Source: Bordetella parapertussis (lineage in GTDB: Bacteria; Pseudomonadota; Gammaproteobacteria; Burkholderiales; Burkholderiaceae_C). From it: a stretch of DNA of 9,191 nucleotides. Of the stretch, positions 1 to 7,398 are shown in pieces. A program made the position numbers and the translations under genes. The stretch spans positions 1 through 9,191 of the forward strand of contig CAMDIP010000211.1 in assembly GCA_945899335.1 (NCBI GenBank), in the 5' to 3' direction. Under the pieces are notes generated by a model that did no database searches, was not told the DNA's origin, and worked only from the letters and a program-made list of their open reading frames with translations. Numbering within the stretch: position 1 is the first letter of the stretch; every line of letters begins with the position of its first letter.

Positions 1-674
1 GCGGTGTAAGCAATGATGTCACCCACAATTCGCATACTGGGTTCAGGCGGGTAAATATAAGTATTTCGCACCATGAACTCTTTGAGAATATCGTTCTGAA
101 TCGTTCCACTCAGATGCGCTTGGCTCACGCCCTGCTCTTCTGCTGCAACAACATAGCCAGCAAGAACAGGTAATACTGCGCCATTCATGGTCATGGAAAC
201 AGAAACTTTGTCTAAAGGAATTTGATCAAACAAAATCTTCATATCCTCGACAGAGTCAATCGCCACACCCGCTTTGCCCACATCGCCCGTCACCCTTGGG
301 TGATCAGAGTCATAGCCCCTGTGTGTGGCCAAATCGAAAGCAACAGATACGCCCTGTCCACCACCTGCCAAAGCCTTTCTGTAAAAAGCATTAGAGTCTT
401 CTGCTGTTGAAAAGCCTGCATATTGACGAATAGTCCACGGTCGAACTGCATACATGGTTGCCTGTGGGCCTCTTAGGTAAGGCGCAAAACCAGGCAAAGT
501 ATCTGTATGCAAAAGACCTTGCAAATCTTTGGCTGTGTACAAGGGCTTGATTGAAATACCGTCAGGTGTATTCCAATTTAGACCTAAAAGGTCTGAACCC
601 GGGGAAGACTTTTGAGCGGCGTCAGACCATTGCTGCAAAGATGATTCAGGGTAAAAAGATTTTGCTTGGCTCAT
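1..674 (-). CDS. scpA: Methylmalonyl-CoA mutase, N-terminal part (truncated by window edge)
   Basis: This is the first 224 codons of an adenosylcobalamin-dependent methylmalonyl-CoA mutase, the cytosolic enzyme that interconverts succinyl-CoA and (R)-methylmalonyl-CoA in propionate and branched-chain catabolism. My translation from the ATG at 674 reads [16 protein letters not shown] and stays open to the edge. It contains the mutase signatures [16 protein letters not shown] (residues 78-93, with the family's catalytic Tyr at 85), [19 protein letters not shown] (104-122), [18 protein letters not shown] (157-174) and [12 protein letters not shown] (205-216). These belong to the substrate-binding TIM-barrel half. 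The C-terminal B12-binding domain (DxHxxG) would lie outside the window. The start is 8 bp after the stop of the decarboxylase gene and no good Shine-Dalgarno sequence precedes it, so it probably depends on read-through transcription and translational coupling. The family call is very firm. The symbol scpA (or mutA/mcm) is a matter of convention. Confidence 0.95.
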   Translation of the reverse strand, partial: MSQAKSFYPESSLQQWSDAAQKSSPGSDLLGLNWNTPDGISIKPLYTAKDLQGLLHTDTLPGFAPYLRGPQATMYAVRPWTIRQYAGFSTAEDSNAFYRKALAGGGQGVSVAFDLATHRGYDSDHPRVTGDVGKAGVAIDSVEDMKILFDQIPLDKVSVSMTMNGAVLPVLAGYVVAAEEQGVSQAHLSGTIQNDILKEFMVRNTYIYPPEPSMRIVGDIIAYT

Positions 675-682
675 ATTAAAAA

Positions 683-2968
683 TCAATTCTTGACACAATC
701 TGCAAAATAATGGGTCTTGCCCTGATCGTCCTTCACCTCAACCAAACCATGAATGTCGGTTTCAAAACCTGGACATTGAAGATTGAACTCACGTGCAAAT
801 TTCAAATAATCGATGATTTTTTTATTGAATACTTCGCCGGGGATAAGCAGAGGAATACCAGGTGGATACGGCGTGACCAAACTGGTTGTAATGCGGCCTT
901 CCAACTCGTCAATAGGGACCCTCTCAGTATTGCGGTGGGCTATTTGCGAATATGCATCGCTGGGCTTCATCGCAGGCTTAAGGTCGCTCAAATACATTTC
1001 CGTGGTGAGTTTTGCGATATCAAATTTTGAATACAAGGAATGAATATGGTGGCATAAGTCACGCAGGCCCATCCTTTCATAACGGGCATACTTTTGACAA
1101 AACTCTGGCAAGATGCGCCACATGGGTTGGTTTCTGTCGTAGTCGTCTTTGAACTGCTGCAAAGCTGTTAGCAAAGAGTTCCAGCGGCCCTTGGTGATAC
1201 CAATGGTGAACATGATGAAAAAACTGTACAAACCCGTTTTTTCAACAATCACACCATGCTCAGCTAAAAATTTCGTCACGATACTAGCGGGAATACCGGC
1301 CTTATCAAACTTCCCATCTAAATTCAAGCCAGGCGTGACAATCGTTGCCTTGATGGGGTCCAGCATATTAAAACCATCGGCCAAATCGCCAAAGCCGTGC
1401 CAATTCGGATCTTCATTTTTCTTTTTACGGCCCTTTTTCTCTGCTTTGATAATCCAGTTATCGGCGCGGCCAATTCCGTCTTCCACAAGGTTTTCAGGCC
1501 CCCACACCTTGAACCACCAATCCTTGCCATATTCTGCGTCCACCTTGCGCATGGCGCGTCGGAAATCTAGAGCCTCCGCAATGCTTTCCTCCACCAAAGC
1601 AGTTCCACCTGGAGGTTCCATCATGGCAGCAGCCACATCGCAACTGGCAATGATGCTGTACTGTGGACTGGTGCTGGTGTGCATCAAATAGGCTTCATTG
1701 AATAAATGCCTGTCTAAGTGATGTGTTTGAGAATCTTGAACCAACACATGACTTGCTTGACTGATACCCGCAAGAAGCTTATGGACCGACTGCGTGGAGT
1801 AAACCATTGCTTCTTTAGGTCTGATGCGTTTTTTCCCCATGGCATGGTACGTGCCATAAAAGGGATGAAAGGCAGCATGTGGCAACCAAGCCTCGTCAAA
1901 GTGCAAATTGGGAATATAGCCATCCAACATATTCTTGATGGTTTCTGTGTTGTACAAAACACCGTCATAAGTGGATTGGGTCAGGGTCAATACTTTGGGC
2001 TTGAGTGTGCTGCTCGCATTACCTTTGAGCAAAGGATTGGCTTTGATTTTGGCTTCAATCGCAGCAGGTTCAAATTCGCTCTGCGGAATAGGGCCGATGA
2101 TGCCGAAATGGTTTCTTGTGGGTTTTAGAAAAACAGGAACAGCTCCGGTCATGATGATGGAGTGCAAAACGGATTTATGGCAGTTTCTGTCCACTACCAC
2201 CACATCGCCTGGGGCTACCGTGTGATGCCACACAATTTTGTTGGATGTACTGGTGCCATTGGTGACGAAAAAACAATGGTCAGCATTGAAAATTCGCGCC
2301 GCGTTTCGCTCACTTTCACCAATAGCGCCGTCATGGTCAAGCAGTTGCCCTAACTCCTCAACAGCATTGCAAACGTCAGCCCTGAGCATGTTTTCGCCAA
2401 AGAACTGATGAAACATCTGACCCACAGGACTTTTAAGAAAAGCGACTCCGCCTGAATGACCCGGGCAATGCCACGAGTAAGAACCATCCTCTGCGTAATC
2501 CAGCAAAGCTTTGAAAAAAGGTGGCTGCACCCCCTCTAAATAACTTTTAGCTTCGCGAATGATGTGTCTTGCTACGAACTCAGGGGTGTCTTCAAACATA
2601 TGAATGAAGCCATGCAACTCTCGCAAAATATCATTGGGCAAATGACGTGAAGTCTTTGTTTCGCCGTAGACATAAATGGGGACATCCGTATTTTTTCGCC
2701 GAACTTCATCAATGAAACTTCGAAGATTAACCACCGCGGGGTCTAAATCGGGACCTGGTGTGAATTCTTCATCATCGATAGAAAGAATGAAAGCACTTGC
2801 TCGCGACTGCTGTTGTGCAAACTGACTGAGATCGCCGTAACTTGTGACACCCATCACCTCATAGCCTTCGCTTTCAATAGCTTGGGCCAGCGCTCGAATA
2901 CCAAGCCCCGAAGTATTTTCAGAACGAAAGTCTTCGTCAATGATGACGATAGGGAAACGAAATTTCAT
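683..2968 (-). CDS. PLP-dependent Orn/Lys/Arg decarboxylase (LdcA/AdiA type)
   Basis: This 761-residue fold-type I PLP decarboxylase removes CO2 from a basic amino acid (lysine, arginine or ornithine) to give a polyamine or diamine and consumes a proton. It has the complete three-part architecture: a receiver-like wing domain (about 1-140), the PLP domain (about 150-560, opening with [10 protein letters not shown] at 165-174) and the C-terminal domain ending near [13 protein letters not shown] (700-712). The Schiff-base lysine is K397 in STQSVHK. The ring-nitrogen aspartate is D358 in HFDEAW, the phosphate-binding stretch is TNGTSTSNK (236-244) and the stacking histidine is in DRNCHKS. From memory it is closest to Pseudomonas LdcA and the betaproteobacterial versions, so lysine or arginine is likely, but the substrate cannot be read from sequence. 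The start is supported by GGAG 6 nt upstream. An unusual lysine-rich stretch occurs at 508-518. The methylmalonyl-CoA mutase gene follows 8 bp downstream. Confidence 0.93.
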   Translation of the reverse strand: MKFRFPIVIIDEDFRSENTSGLGIRALAQAIESEGYEVMGVTSYGDLSQFAQQQSRASAFILSIDDEEFTPGPDLDPAVVNLRSFIDEVRRKNTDVPIYVYGETKTSRHLPNDILRELHGFIHMFEDTPEFVARHIIREAKSYLEGVQPPFFKALLDYAEDGSYSWHCPGHSGGVAFLKSPVGQMFHQFFGENMLRADVCNAVEELGQLLDHDGAIGESERNAARIFNADHCFFVTNGTSTSNKIVWHHTVAPGDVVVVDRNCHKSVLHSIIMTGAVPVFLKPTRNHFGIIGPIPQSEFEPAAIEAKIKANPLLKGNASSTLKPKVLTLTQSTYDGVLYNTETIKNMLDGYIPNLHFDEAWLPHAAFHPFYGTYHAMGKKRIRPKEAMVYSTQSVHKLLAGISQASHVLVQDSQTHHLDRHLFNEAYLMHTSTSPQYSIIASCDVAAAMMEPPGGTALVEESIAEALDFRRAMRKVDAEYGKDWWFKVWGPENLVEDGIGRADNWIIKAEKKGRKKKNEDPNWHGFGDLADGFNMLDPIKATIVTPGLNLDGKFDKAGIPASIVTKFLAEHGVIVEKTGLYSFFIMFTIGITKGRWNSLLTALQQFKDDYDRNQPMWRILPEFCQKYARYERMGLRDLCHHIHSLYSKFDIAKLTTEMYLSDLKPAMKPSDAYSQIAHRNTERVPIDELEGRITTSLVTPYPPGIPLLIPGEVFNKKIIDYLKFAREFNLQCPGFETDIHGLVEVKDDQGKTHYFADCVKN

Positions 2969-3011
2969 CAGCTACTCCGAGCGAGGTCAACCACAATGGG
3001 ACAAAGTGTGA

Positions 3012-3039
3012 AGTTTACCTGTCGAGCGCACTGATACAA
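3012..3039 (-). promoter_or_regulatory. Candidate sigma70 promoter for the decarboxylase gene (weak)
   Basis: Reading the minus strand, TTGTAT (3034-3039) and TAAACT (3012-3017) are separated by 16 bp. They match the -35 and -10 consensus at 3 and 4 of 6 positions. This would start transcription roughly 35-40 nt before the decarboxylase ATG. The site overlaps the tRNA promoter on the other strand, so the two divergent promoters would share DNA. The match is weak and given only as the best candidate in the 81-bp gap. Confidence 0.25.
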
Positions 3040-3040
3040 T
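3014..3040 (+). promoter_or_regulatory. Promoter of tRNA-Ser, extended -10 type
   Basis: TACAAT (3035-3040) matches the -10 consensus at 5 of 6 positions and is preceded by TG one base upstream, which is the extended -10 arrangement. A partial -35, TTTACC (3014-3019), lies 15 bp upstream, which is short; the TG element would compensate for this. Transcription would begin near 3047, about 3 nt before the mature tRNA end, so little 5' leader would need RNase P trimming. Confidence 0.6.
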
Positions 3041-3049
3041 GAAACAACT

Positions 3050-3142
<93 letters not shown>

Positions 3143-3161
3143 TAAGCCGCCGTAAATACAC

Positions 3162-3189
3162 AAAACCAGCCCGAAGGCTGGTTTTTTTT
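3162..3189 (+). terminator. Rho-independent terminator, probably bidirectional
   Basis: AACCAGCC (3164-3171) pairs with GGCTGGTT (3176-3183) around a four-base CGAA loop. On the plus strand it is followed by an unbroken run of eight T (3182-3189), a strong terminator 22 nt after the tRNA end. On the minus strand the loop reads TTCG closed by a C-G pair, the very stable cUUCGg tetraloop, with four T after the stem. It lies 11 nt beyond the stop codon of the lipoprotein gene. It therefore probably ends both convergent transcripts, more strongly in the plus direction. Confidence 0.88.
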
Positions 3190-3200
3190 CATTTCTGATT

Positions 3201-3341
3201 TTATTTTTTAGCGTCGTCAGATTTGAACCACCCACCCACAGTATCAGTCACTGAGTCATAGGCCGAAGACATCGTAGAGCAAGCAGAGAGGCAAAAGCTC
3301 ATGCAAAAAACAATAGAAATGGATTTGATGGTTTGAATCAT
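3201..3341 (-). CDS. Small putative lipoprotein, 46 residues
   Basis: I do not recognise the family. The protein starts MIQTIKSISIVFCMSF and has a short basic N-region (K6), a hydrophobic core (residues 8-18) and a lipobox L18-S19-A20-C21, so signal peptidase II would leave a mature lipopeptide of about 26 residues beginning CSTMSSAYDSVTDTV. The residue after Cys21 is Ser, which under E. coli-style Lol sorting favours the outer membrane. The mature part is Ser/Thr/Asp-rich with a GGWF motif and a charged SDDAKK tail. A longer reading frame from 3440 exists, but ATG at 3341 is preferred: AGGAA lies 4 nt upstream and only this start places a proper signal peptide at the N-terminus. The size and layout recall entericidin-like lipopeptides, but I see no clear sequence match. 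A terminator hairpin follows the stop. Confidence 0.75.
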   Translation of the reverse strand: MIQTIKSISIVFCMSFCLSACSTMSSAYDSVTDTVGGWFKSDDAKK

Positions 3342-3471
3342 GATGTTCCTAAAAAAGTTTAAAAGTAGACCGTCATATGATAGTTGACTTGAATCCACCA
3401 TCCGCACTCTAAATTGGCTCTTTGGTATTAAAAAAGTCAAAATGTCTTTGCACGCCCAGCTTGTTTATGCG
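3342..3471 (-). other. Intergenic region upstream of the lipoprotein gene
   Basis: This 130-bp AT-rich gap separates the end of sixA from the lipoprotein gene. On the minus strand TATCAT (3377-3382) is a 5/6 match to a -10 box and would give a leader of about 30 nt, but no good -35 lies at the right distance. TTGACT (3435-3440) is a good -35 hexamer without a matching -10. I see no convincing terminator after sixA, so the lipoprotein gene may be served both by its own weak promoter and by read-through. Confidence 0.3.
3346..3350 (-). promoter_or_regulatory. Shine-Dalgarno site deciding the lipoprotein start
   Basis: AGGAA on the minus strand lies 4 nt before the ATG at 3341. It supports the 46-residue reading over the 79-residue frame that begins at 3440. 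Confidence 0.7.
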
Positions 3472-3933
3472 CTAAAGCATGTCGGGTGCCTGAACAGTGA
3501 CCAAAATAGATTGATCACCCTCGTGCCGCAAGCGTGAACGCAACCACCATACAGATCCTTTTTTTACTGAGCATTCTGGTTTTTGAAATCCCAGCACAAG
3601 GGATATCGCTTCTCCCAAGGTAGGTTGATGCCCAATAACCAAAACAGTATTTTTGCTTGTCGGCCATTGCACTGCAGCCAACAACATATCAGCTGTACTT
3701 TGGGGCGTGATCGCAGAACTCAGCTTGTACTTCCTGCCCAAGGCCATTGCAGTTTGCTCAGTGCGCTTTGCAGGGCTACAAAGAATACGTGTGCCCTCTG
3801 GTAACTGTCGCTCAAGCCATTGGGCCATTCGAATCGCTTGCCTCTCCCCGCGTGGCGTCAAACTCCTGCTCATATCGTCTTCACCTGGGGCAGCTTCATG
3901 GGCTTCAGCATGGCGCCACAAAATCAAATCCAT
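3472..3933 (-). CDS. sixA: SixA-type phosphohistidine phosphatase (histidine phosphatase superfamily)
   Basis: The 153-residue protein is a small single-domain member of the histidine phosphatase (phosphoglycerate-mutase-like) superfamily. It has the RHG-type motif at the very N-terminus, R7-H8-A9-E10, with H8 as the phospho-acceptor. R57 follows in CSPAKRTEQTA (52-62) and the second catalytic histidine H102 is in IGHQPTLGE. The length and the compact core without an inserted cap domain fit SixA, which in E. coli removes phosphate from histidine residues of phosphotransfer proteins. The cytosolic location is inferred from the absence of a signal peptide. The gene begins one base after the ppk1 stop codon, with GGAAAG about 9 nt upstream inside ppk1, so the two are almost certainly co-transcribed and coupled. 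The biological substrate here is unknown; a role connected to polyphosphate is suggested only by context. Confidence 0.9.
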   Translation of the reverse strand: MDLILWRHAEAHEAAPGEDDMSRSLTPRGERQAIRMAQWLERQLPEGTRILCSPAKRTEQTAMALGRKYKLSSAITPQSTADMLLAAVQWPTSKNTVLVIGHQPTLGEAISLVLGFQKPECSVKKGSVWWLRSRLRHEGDQSILVTVQAPDML

Positions 3934-3934
3934 A

Positions 3935-5980
3935 TTAGCTCGCTTTCCGGTATCTTTTCATCAATTCAGTTTGAACACTGAGACCTTTGGAAGTTTCTGC
4001 AAACGGCTGACGTTGGTACGACCCATCAGAATTTAGCAACCAAGCGTCTGCTGAATCATGCAAATAAGCAACCAAGCATTCATCAATGATTCTTTGGCGA
4101 AGATTGACATCCAAAACGGGCCATGCAATTTCAATACGCCTCATCATATTTCGATTCATCCAGTCAGCACTTGATAAATACAAATCCTCGATGTCGCCAG
4201 ATCGGAAATAAAAGACCCTTGAATGCTCTAAAAATCGACCAATGACGGATCTGACCCGTATGTTGTCGGTGAATCCAGGTCTAAGTGCTGGAAGAATGCA
4301 AGCACCACGTACGATCAAATCAATTTTCACACCACTTTGACCTGCTCGAACCAAATCTTTGGCCAAGCTTTGGTCTGTCAAGCTGTTCATTTTTAAAATG
4401 ATCCGACAAGGAATGCCATCTGCTGAAGCCTTGATTAAATGATCAATGGTGGCGCTTAATTTAGATTGCAAATTAAAGGGCGCAACCCAAAGATGCTTCA
4501 ACGTGGGCAAACGCCGCTGGCTGGCCAGTTGCGAAAAAACATGTTCAATGTCAGAGGTGATTTGCGTGTTGGCAGTCAAGTAACTGATGTCTGTATAAAG
4601 TCTTGCTGTTCGAGCGTTGTAATTTCCGGTTGACAGATGGGCATAGCGAACAAGGCGGTTACCCTCCTTGCGGGTAATCAAAAGCATTTTTGCGTGGGTT
4701 TTGAGACCGACCACGCCATAGACCACCTGCGCGCCAATTGACTCCAGTCTTTCAGCCCAATTGATATTTGCCTCTTCATCAAAGCGAGCCTTGATCTCCA
4801 CAACCGCAGTCACTTCTTTGCCTCTGAGAACAGCCTCACGCAGCAGGTCCATCAACTCTGAATCAATACCCGTTCGGTAGATGGTTTGCTTGATCGCCAA
4901 TACCTTAGGGTCGTTTACTGCTTGACGCAAAAAATCTAAGACACCTGAAAAGCTTTCAAATGGCTGATGAATCAGTACATCCTCGATCTGAAGTCTGGCA
5001 AAAATAGATTCTTCTTTGTTCAGTTGATGGGGGTATGAACCCTGATGCGGCTGAAAAAGCAAATCAGACTTGTCAACCAAGTCAATGATTTGACTCAAAC
5101 GCACAAGATTGACGGGGCCATGAACGCGATAAAGCGCATTTTTGGGGAGCTTAAATTGATGCATCAAGAAATCAGCCAGATGATCTGAGCATCCGGAAGA
5201 CACTTCAAGGCGCACTGCCAGGCCAAACTGTCGGTGCTCTAAGCCATGTCGAAGCGCCGTGCGCAAATTGGTGACATCTTCCTCATCGACCAAAAGGTCT
5301 GAGTCACGTGTGACACGAAATTGTGAAAAGTGTCCCACCACTCGATCAGGGAATAAATCGGTTAAGTGAGAACGAATCACACTGGAAAGCGTTACCAACA
5401 GGGTAGTGGATGAGCAATTCAATCTGGCAGGCAACTTGATGACCCTAGGTAGAGATCTAGGAACCTTCACAATGGCGATTTCGTTTTCCCGCCCAAACGC
5501 ATCTTTGCCTGAGAGTCTCACAATAAAGTTGAGGGATTTGTTGGCAACCATGGGAAAGGGATGCGCAGGGTCCAAACCAATGGGGGTTAAAAGCGGTTTG
5601 ACCTCACGATCAAAGTATTCCTTTACCCATTTTCTTTGGGCAATGTTTCTTTCGCTATGGGTAATAAGGTGTATGCCAAATTCTTCAAATGCAGGTATCA
5701 ACTCTTCGTTGAAAACACGGTATTGCTCATCAACCAACTCATGTGCGGAAGAGGATATTTGTTTGTAGGTGTCTTCTGTAAAGGAAGATTTATCAGCCTT
5801 TTTATCGAGCCCATGCAGATGAAGCGCAACTCTGACTTCAAAAAATTCATCGAGATTGGATGAAACGATGCATAGATAGCGAAGTCTTTCTAACAGCGGA
5901 ACATTTTTTCGCTTTGCCCAGTCCAACACCCTAAGATTAAATTGCAGAGTGCTTGCATCACGATCAATAAAATCTTTCAT
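3935..5980 (-). CDS. ppk1: Polyphosphate kinase 1
   Basis: This 681-residue protein is a full-length PPK1, which reversibly polymerises the gamma phosphate of ATP into inorganic polyphosphate. The N-terminal domain begins RDASTLQFNLRVLDWA (7-22) and includes SSNLDEFFEVRVA (40-52), both typical. The two phospholipase-D-like catalytic domains follow. H429 in GLKTHAK corresponds to the autophosphorylated histidine, and H448 in YAHLSTGNYNARTARLYTD to the second conserved histidine. H586 and SADWMNRN (603-610) belong to the last domain. No region appears to be missing. The ATG at 5980 has AAGGA just upstream, with a short 3-nt spacer. glmM ends 64 bp before it, and sixA starts one base after its stop. 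The usual partner ppx (exopolyphosphatase) is not in the window. Confidence 0.97.
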   Translation of the reverse strand: MKDFIDRDASTLQFNLRVLDWAKRKNVPLLERLRYLCIVSSNLDEFFEVRVALHLHGLDKKADKSSFTEDTYKQISSSAHELVDEQYRVFNEELIPAFEEFGIHLITHSERNIAQRKWVKEYFDREVKPLLTPIGLDPAHPFPMVANKSLNFIVRLSGKDAFGRENEIAIVKVPRSLPRVIKLPARLNCSSTTLLVTLSSVIRSHLTDLFPDRVVGHFSQFRVTRDSDLLVDEEDVTNLRTALRHGLEHRQFGLAVRLEVSSGCSDHLADFLMHQFKLPKNALYRVHGPVNLVRLSQIIDLVDKSDLLFQPHQGSYPHQLNKEESIFARLQIEDVLIHQPFESFSGVLDFLRQAVNDPKVLAIKQTIYRTGIDSELMDLLREAVLRGKEVTAVVEIKARFDEEANINWAERLESIGAQVVYGVVGLKTHAKMLLITRKEGNRLVRYAHLSTGNYNARTARLYTDISYLTANTQITSDIEHVFSQLASQRRLPTLKHLWVAPFNLQSKLSATIDHLIKASADGIPCRIILKMNSLTDQSLAKDLVRAGQSGVKIDLIVRGACILPALRPGFTDNIRVRSVIGRFLEHSRVFYFRSGDIEDLYLSSADWMNRNMMRRIEIAWPVLDVNLRQRIIDECLVAYLHDSADAWLLNSDGSYQRQPFAETSKGLSVQTELMKRYRKAS

Positions 5981-6044
5981 AGATCCTTTAAATCAGGGTT
6001 GGCATCAATACATCAAATAGGCATCATTAGATATTTCAATAGTA

Positions 6045-7379
6045 TCAAAATTGTGACAAAGACTGCGCCAAGTACGAAGCGTATTTGACTGAAAGCTCTT
6101 CTTCTCGCGCTTCAACCATGATGCGCAAAAGAGGCTCTGTTCCGCTTTCACGAATCAATACTCGGCCATTGGGTCCTAACTCTTTTTCAACACTGACTAT
6201 CCTGGACTGAAACTCTGGATGGGTGCGCCAATCGAGATCAGAAGGGATTGAAATATTTAATAAACACTGCGGGAACAAAGGGACAGCTTGCAACAATTCA
6301 TCAAGTGTTGATTTCATCCTCAAACATGCCTGTAATACCTGCAAGGCGCTGATCAAACCATCTCCCGTCGAGTGCTTGTCCAACATCAGCAAATGGCCGG
6401 AGCCCTCTCCCCCCAATACCCATCTTTGGGCAGTGAGTTCTTCTAAAACATATCTGTCGCCAACCTTAGAGCGGGAGAGATTGACATTTAACTTTCGCAG
6501 ACCTTCTTCAACGGCTTGATTCGTCATTAAAGTACCGACAACACCTGGCACTTTTTCGCCTTGGGTGATCCGATCCAAAACTAGCACATACAAGAGTTGG
6601 TCGCCGTTATAAAGACGACCTTTGTCGTCCACCCATTGCAACCTATCAGCGTCGCCATCAAGCGCAATGCCAAAGTCTGCGTGATGGGAAATGACGGCTT
6701 GCACTAATGCTTCTGGATGGGTAGCACCCACTTCGTGATTGATATTGACCCCATTGGGCGCGCAGCCAAGCGTTATGACTTCAGCACCTAATTCCGCAAA
6801 AATTTTGGGTGCTACCAAGTAGGCCGCGCCATGGGCAGCATCCACAACAATTTTTTTGCCCTTCAGTATTAATTGGTTATCAAAGGTACTTTTGCAAAAT
6901 TCTATATAGCGTCCTGCGGCGTCATCGAGTCGCTTTGTCTTCCCTAAATGAATGGATTCCACCCATTGAGGCTCTTGCGATAAAGCGTCCTCTACAGCCA
7001 ACTCCCAAATATCATCCAACTTAGCACCTGCAGCAGAAAAAAACTTTACTCCGTTGTCAGCAAAAGGGTTATGGGAAGCGCTGATGACCACGCCTAAAGA
7101 CGCTCTGAGGGCCCGTGTAAGGTAAGCAACGGCAGGGGTCGGAATGGGTCCGAGTAAAACGACATCAACGCCTGCCGAGTTAAAGCCTGCCTCGAGCGCT
7201 GACTCCAGCATATAGCCAGATATCCTGGTGTCCTTTCCAATTAAAACTTTTGGACGAGGATCGTTTCGCTTCAAAACTTGACCTACAGCATGAGCCAAGC
7301 GAAGCATAAAGTCCGGCGTAATTGGAAATTGACCTACTGTTCCACGTATGCCATCGGTACCGAAGTAGAGTCTTTTCAT
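6045..7379 (-). CDS. glmM: Phosphoglucosamine mutase
   Basis: GlmM converts glucosamine-6-phosphate to glucosamine-1-phosphate, the step that feeds UDP-GlcNAc for peptidoglycan and lipopolysaccharide. The 444-residue protein carries the complete alpha-D-phosphohexomutase set. The start is [16 protein letters not shown]. The phosphoserine loop is ISASHNP with active-site S102, the same number as in E. coli. The magnesium loop is DGDADR (D241, D243, D245), the sugar-binding loop is GGEGSGH (323-329) and the phosphate-binding loop is [11 protein letters not shown] (410-420). The frame is open upstream to 7454, but the 25 extra codons overlap folP and are absent from the family, so the ATG at 7379 is chosen. 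No Shine-Dalgarno sequence is visible before it. The gene follows folP by 19 bp in the classical folP-glmM order. Confidence 0.96.
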   Translation of the reverse strand: MKRLYFGTDGIRGTVGQFPITPDFMLRLAHAVGQVLKRNDPRPKVLIGKDTRISGYMLESALEAGFNSAGVDVVLLGPIPTPAVAYLTRALRASLGVVISASHNPFADNGVKFFSAAGAKLDDIWELAVEDALSQEPQWVESIHLGKTKRLDDAAGRYIEFCKSTFDNQLILKGKKIVVDAAHGAAYLVAPKIFAELGAEVITLGCAPNGVNINHEVGATHPEALVQAVISHHADFGIALDGDADRLQWVDDKGRLYNGDQLLYVLVLDRITQGEKVPGVVGTLMTNQAVEEGLRKLNVNLSRSKVGDRYVLEELTAQRWVLGGEGSGHLLMLDKHSTGDGLISALQVLQACLRMKSTLDELLQAVPLFPQCLLNISIPSDLDWRTHPEFQSRIVSVEKELGPNGRVLIRESGTEPLLRIMVEAREEELSVKYASYLAQSLSQF

Positions 7380-7398
7380 AGGGAAATAAGTTTTTAAG

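Noticed and set aside
1149..1691. 180-codon open frame on the plus strand inside the decarboxylase gene
   Set aside because: It is antisense to a firmly identified gene, has no recognisable domain or Shine-Dalgarno, and its composition mirrors the opposite strand.
1841..1859. Small palindrome ATGGCA...TGCCAT inside the decarboxylase gene
   Set aside because: It has only a 6-bp stem within conserved coding sequence and no associated signal, so it is likely incidental.
3342..3440. N-terminal extension of the lipoprotein to a 79-residue protein
   Set aside because: The extension would bury the signal peptide in the middle of the protein, and it lacks a ribosome-binding site, whereas the ATG at 3341 has AGGAA in position.
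6001..6026. Two GGCATCA repeats 12 bp apart upstream of ppk1, considered as a Pho box or regulator site
   Set aside because: They do not match the Pho box consensus, are short, and a pair of 7-mers in AT-rich DNA can easily arise by chance.
5981..6044. Promoter for ppk1 in the glmM-ppk1 gap
   Set aside because: TTGATA and TTGAAA resemble -35 boxes on the minus strand, but neither has a good -10 at 16-18 bp; transcription from upstream is simpler.
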